A DNA stretch of 6,792 nt from Sulfitobacter sp. Lineage in GTDB: Bacteria > Pseudomonadota > Alphaproteobacteria > Rhodobacterales > Rhodobacteraceae. Within the stretch, counting starts at the first letter, position 1. Every line of letters starts with the position of its first letter. The notes beneath the pieces were generated by a model. The model had not been told where the DNA came from, made no database searches, and saw only the letters and a list, made by a program, of their open reading frames with translations. Shown here piece by piece: positions 5,345 through 6,792 of this stretch. A program made the translations under genes and the position numbers. Location of the stretch: NCBI GenBank assembly GCA_026421135.1, contig JAPKCR010000118.1, positions 1 through 6,792 of the forward strand, given 5' to 3'.

Positions 5345-6114
5345 TCCGTCTGGCATTAATATGTCTTCTATTGTCCGGCGCGGCTTTTGCGGGGCCGGAC
5401 ACCTCGTTGCGCCCTATCCAACGCAGCAAAGCGGTGGCGCTGAACCCGTCCGGCACCATCACGCCGCCGCCACGCAGTGAAGCAGGTGAAACGGCATCCA
5501 GGCGCGACAACGGCATCGGGTCATCCTTGCGGCCGTTCTTGCGCAGCCGCAAGCTTGAAAAAAAGGCAAAGGCGCGACGCGCATTGCTGGCAAAAGGCGC
5601 TGTCTGCGGGGATATCTCTATCCAAGGTAAAGCGATTGGACGCGTCAAACCCAAGCTCAAGGGATGTGGCGTGGAAGATGCAGTTAGGGTTCAATCAGTC
5701 GCCGGTGTTCGCCTGAGTAGGGCCGCCGTGATGGATTGCGTCACTGCTAAATCTCTCAAGACATGGGTCGAAGGAACGGCCAAGCCGGCCTTTGCCAAAA
5801 AGGGCGGTTTGCGTGGGTTGCGGGTCGCGGCGCATTACGCCTGCAGGACGCGGAACAATAAACCCGGGGGCAAAATTTCTGAGCACGGGCGCGGTCGGGC
5901 GATTGATATTTCGGCGTTCCAGCTTTCCGACGGGGCTGAGGTCTCGGTGCTGAAAGGGTGGACTGCGGCGTCCAACAAGAAGGCATTGCGTCGCGCGCAT
6001 AAAGGCGCATGTGGACCGTTCGGAACCGTTTTGGGCCCGAACGCTGATCGCTTTCACAAAGACCACTTTCACTTGGACACGGCGCGCTACCGCAGTGGTT
6101 CTTACTGTCGGTAG
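5341..6114 (+). CDS. Secreted extensin-like C-terminal-domain protein (M15/VanY-like metal-site motifs)
   Basis: This encodes 257 residues beginning with a signal peptide: MIR, a hydrophobic stretch (4-16) and a likely cleavage after AFA17. A low-complexity, Pro/Arg/Lys-rich linker (about 18-85) contains two similar motifs, TSLRPIQRSK (21-30) and SSLRPFLRSRK (61-71). The extensin-like C-terminal domain (about 89-257) contains SEHGRGRAIDIS (180-191) and DRFHKDHFHLD (236-246). H182, D189 and H242/H244 are arranged like the zinc site of M15/VanY-type peptidoglycan peptidases, so a cell-wall peptidase role is possible but unproven. Six cysteines follow the signal peptide (89, 109, 133, 168, 224, 256), suggesting disulfides in the periplasm. 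The start ATG overlaps the tyrC stop (ATGA) and has only a weak AAGA nearby, so translation probably depends on coupling. The name comes from a domain family, not from plant extensins. Confidence 0.87.
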   Translation: MIRLALICLLLSGAAFAGPDTSLRPIQRSKAVALNPSGTITPPPRSEAGETASRRDNGIGSSLRPFLRSRKLEKKAKARRALLAKGAVCGDISIQGKAIGRVKPKLKGCGVEDAVRVQSVAGVRLSRAAVMDCVTAKSLKTWVEGTAKPAFAKKGGLRGLRVAAHYACRTRNNKPGGKISEHGRGRAIDISAFQLSDGAEVSVLKGWTAASNKKALRRAHKGACGPFGTVLGPNADRFHKDHFHLDTARYRSGSYCR

Positions 6115-6116
6115 TC

Positions 6117-6792
6117 CTAGCGAAGAATAATGCGGGGTGCGGGGCCCAGTGGAATGAAGCCCATCGACATCCGTCCGTCCTGAAAGCTGATGGTCAAATC
6201 CAGCCCGGTCGTTTGGCCTGTCATTTGCGCCAACCCTTTCAGCATTTGTTCTGCCTGTGGGCGCATATTTGGCGGCAGATATCCTGCATTTTCGACCATA
6301 TTCAGAATTTCTGGCCAGTTTTCGGCTTTTAATGACAGGGGCCCGCTGACCAAGCCTTCCTCATCCACGGTCAGATCGCCAGTGGCCAATATCTCCACTT
6401 TGCCCCAAACAAATTGCGCCAGCTTTAGATTTATGACGCGGGGCTGCGGACGCCTAATCTCCAACGCGCGGCGATCCCAGACGCGATCAAATGTGACGTT
6501 CAGTTCAGCAGTGAAAGTGTCAAACGCGCTCGGCCAGACATCGGGAAGACCAAGAAAGGTGCGGGGCAGGGTGCCGGGGGTCAATTTGGCGGCGTTCACT
6601 TTTAGGTCATAAACCGGTGTTTCCGCCGTCTGCTGCACCATCGTCAGATCAATCGCATCTGCGGCGACAATGTTGCCAACGGCTGTGTCCAGCGACCATG
6701 CGCCGCCAGTCAAACCAACGCTTTCCAGTTGCAGCGACGTGCCAGGGCGCAGTCGCAGATCGGCTACAGCCCGATCTGCGTGCAGATCTGAC
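6117..6792 (-). CDS. DUF2125-family protein, C-terminal part (runs off the right edge)
   Basis: The minus-strand frame is open from the window edge to a TAG at 6117-6119, giving 224 residues. The true N terminus, where a signal peptide or membrane anchor would be, is outside. The text resembles the alphaproteobacterial DUF2125 family: LRLRPGTSLQLESVGLTGG, then alternating beta-rich segments such as VYDLKVNAAKLTPG and VEILATGDLTVDEEGLVSGPL, a helical PPNMRPQAEQMLKGLAQ stretch, and a final IPLGPAPRI. No enzyme motif is seen. The pattern of repeated amphipathic strands recalls periplasmic or outer-membrane-facing lipid-handling proteins, but that is a weak impression and the function is unknown. 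It converges on the extensin-like gene with only two bases between the stop codons. The family call is from recalled sequence pattern. Confidence 0.75.
   Translation of the reverse strand, partial: SDLHADRAVADLRLRPGTSLQLESVGLTGGAWSLDTAVGNIVAADAIDLTMVQQTAETPVYDLKVNAAKLTPGTLPRTFLGLPDVWPSAFDTFTAELNVTFDRVWDRRALEIRRPQPRVINLKLAQFVWGKVEILATGDLTVDEEGLVSGPLSLKAENWPEILNMVENAGYLPPNMRPQAEQMLKGLAQMTGQTTGLDLTISFQDGRMSMGFIPLGPAPRIILR

Noticed and set aside
6190..6612. 140-codon open frame on the plus strand.
   Set aside because: It is antisense to the DUF2125 gene; the composition (many Ser, Arg and Cys) is that of a shadow frame.
1..6792. Defence island, biosynthetic cluster, prophage or other mobile system.
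   Set aside because: All complete genes belong to known housekeeping or widespread families, with no integrase, transposase, toxin-antitoxin pair or repeat array visible.

Overview
The window looks like chromosomal DNA of a marine-type alphaproteobacterium of the Rhodobacteraceae/Roseobacter group. This rests on the protein sequences (a cysteine-free alphaproteobacterial-type S4, an LDGFQAGLSW-type Tag glycosylase, an extensin-like protein and a DUF2125 protein) and on the gene order hisC - tyrC - extensin-like - DUF2125, which I recall as common in that group. No insertion sequence, integrase, tRNA, rRNA, CRISPR array or phage gene is visible, and every complete gene reads through without a frameshift. 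I see mostly ordinary core genome and no convincing new multi-gene system. The more interesting material is in the intergenic DNA.

Layout. Positions 1-387 (minus strand) hold the N-terminal 129 codons of an EAL-domain cyclic-di-GMP phosphodiesterase that starts at GTG. Its divergent 135-bp upstream region, shared with tag, carries a near-match to a CtrA box. The tag gene (523-1095, plus) encodes 3-methyladenine DNA glycosylase I and converges on a membrane fatty acid desaturase (1113-2144, minus). A 402-bp divergent intergenic region (2145-2546) holds a probable desaturase promoter, an unexplained 11-bp perfect inverted repeat with a nested palindrome, a good sigma-70-type rpsD promoter and an approximately 100-nt structured rpsD leader. 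Next come rpsD (2547-3167) and a strong intrinsic terminator (3191-3227). After that lies a likely operon: hisC (3340-4422), a tyrA/tyrC-type dehydrogenase (4424-5344) and an extensin-like secreted protein (5341-6114). Finally, the C-terminal part of a DUF2125 protein converges from the right edge (6117-6792, minus).

How the genes fit together. HisC and the TyrA/TyrC-type dehydrogenase together can carry out the terminal steps of tyrosine synthesis (dehydrogenation and transamination), so this HisC may serve aromatic as well as histidine synthesis. The extensin-like protein is translationally coupled to tyrC by an ATGA overlap although its predicted site is the periplasm or cell envelope. The EAL protein, Tag, the desaturase and S4 are functionally unrelated neighbours (signalling, DNA repair, membrane lipid modification, ribosome).
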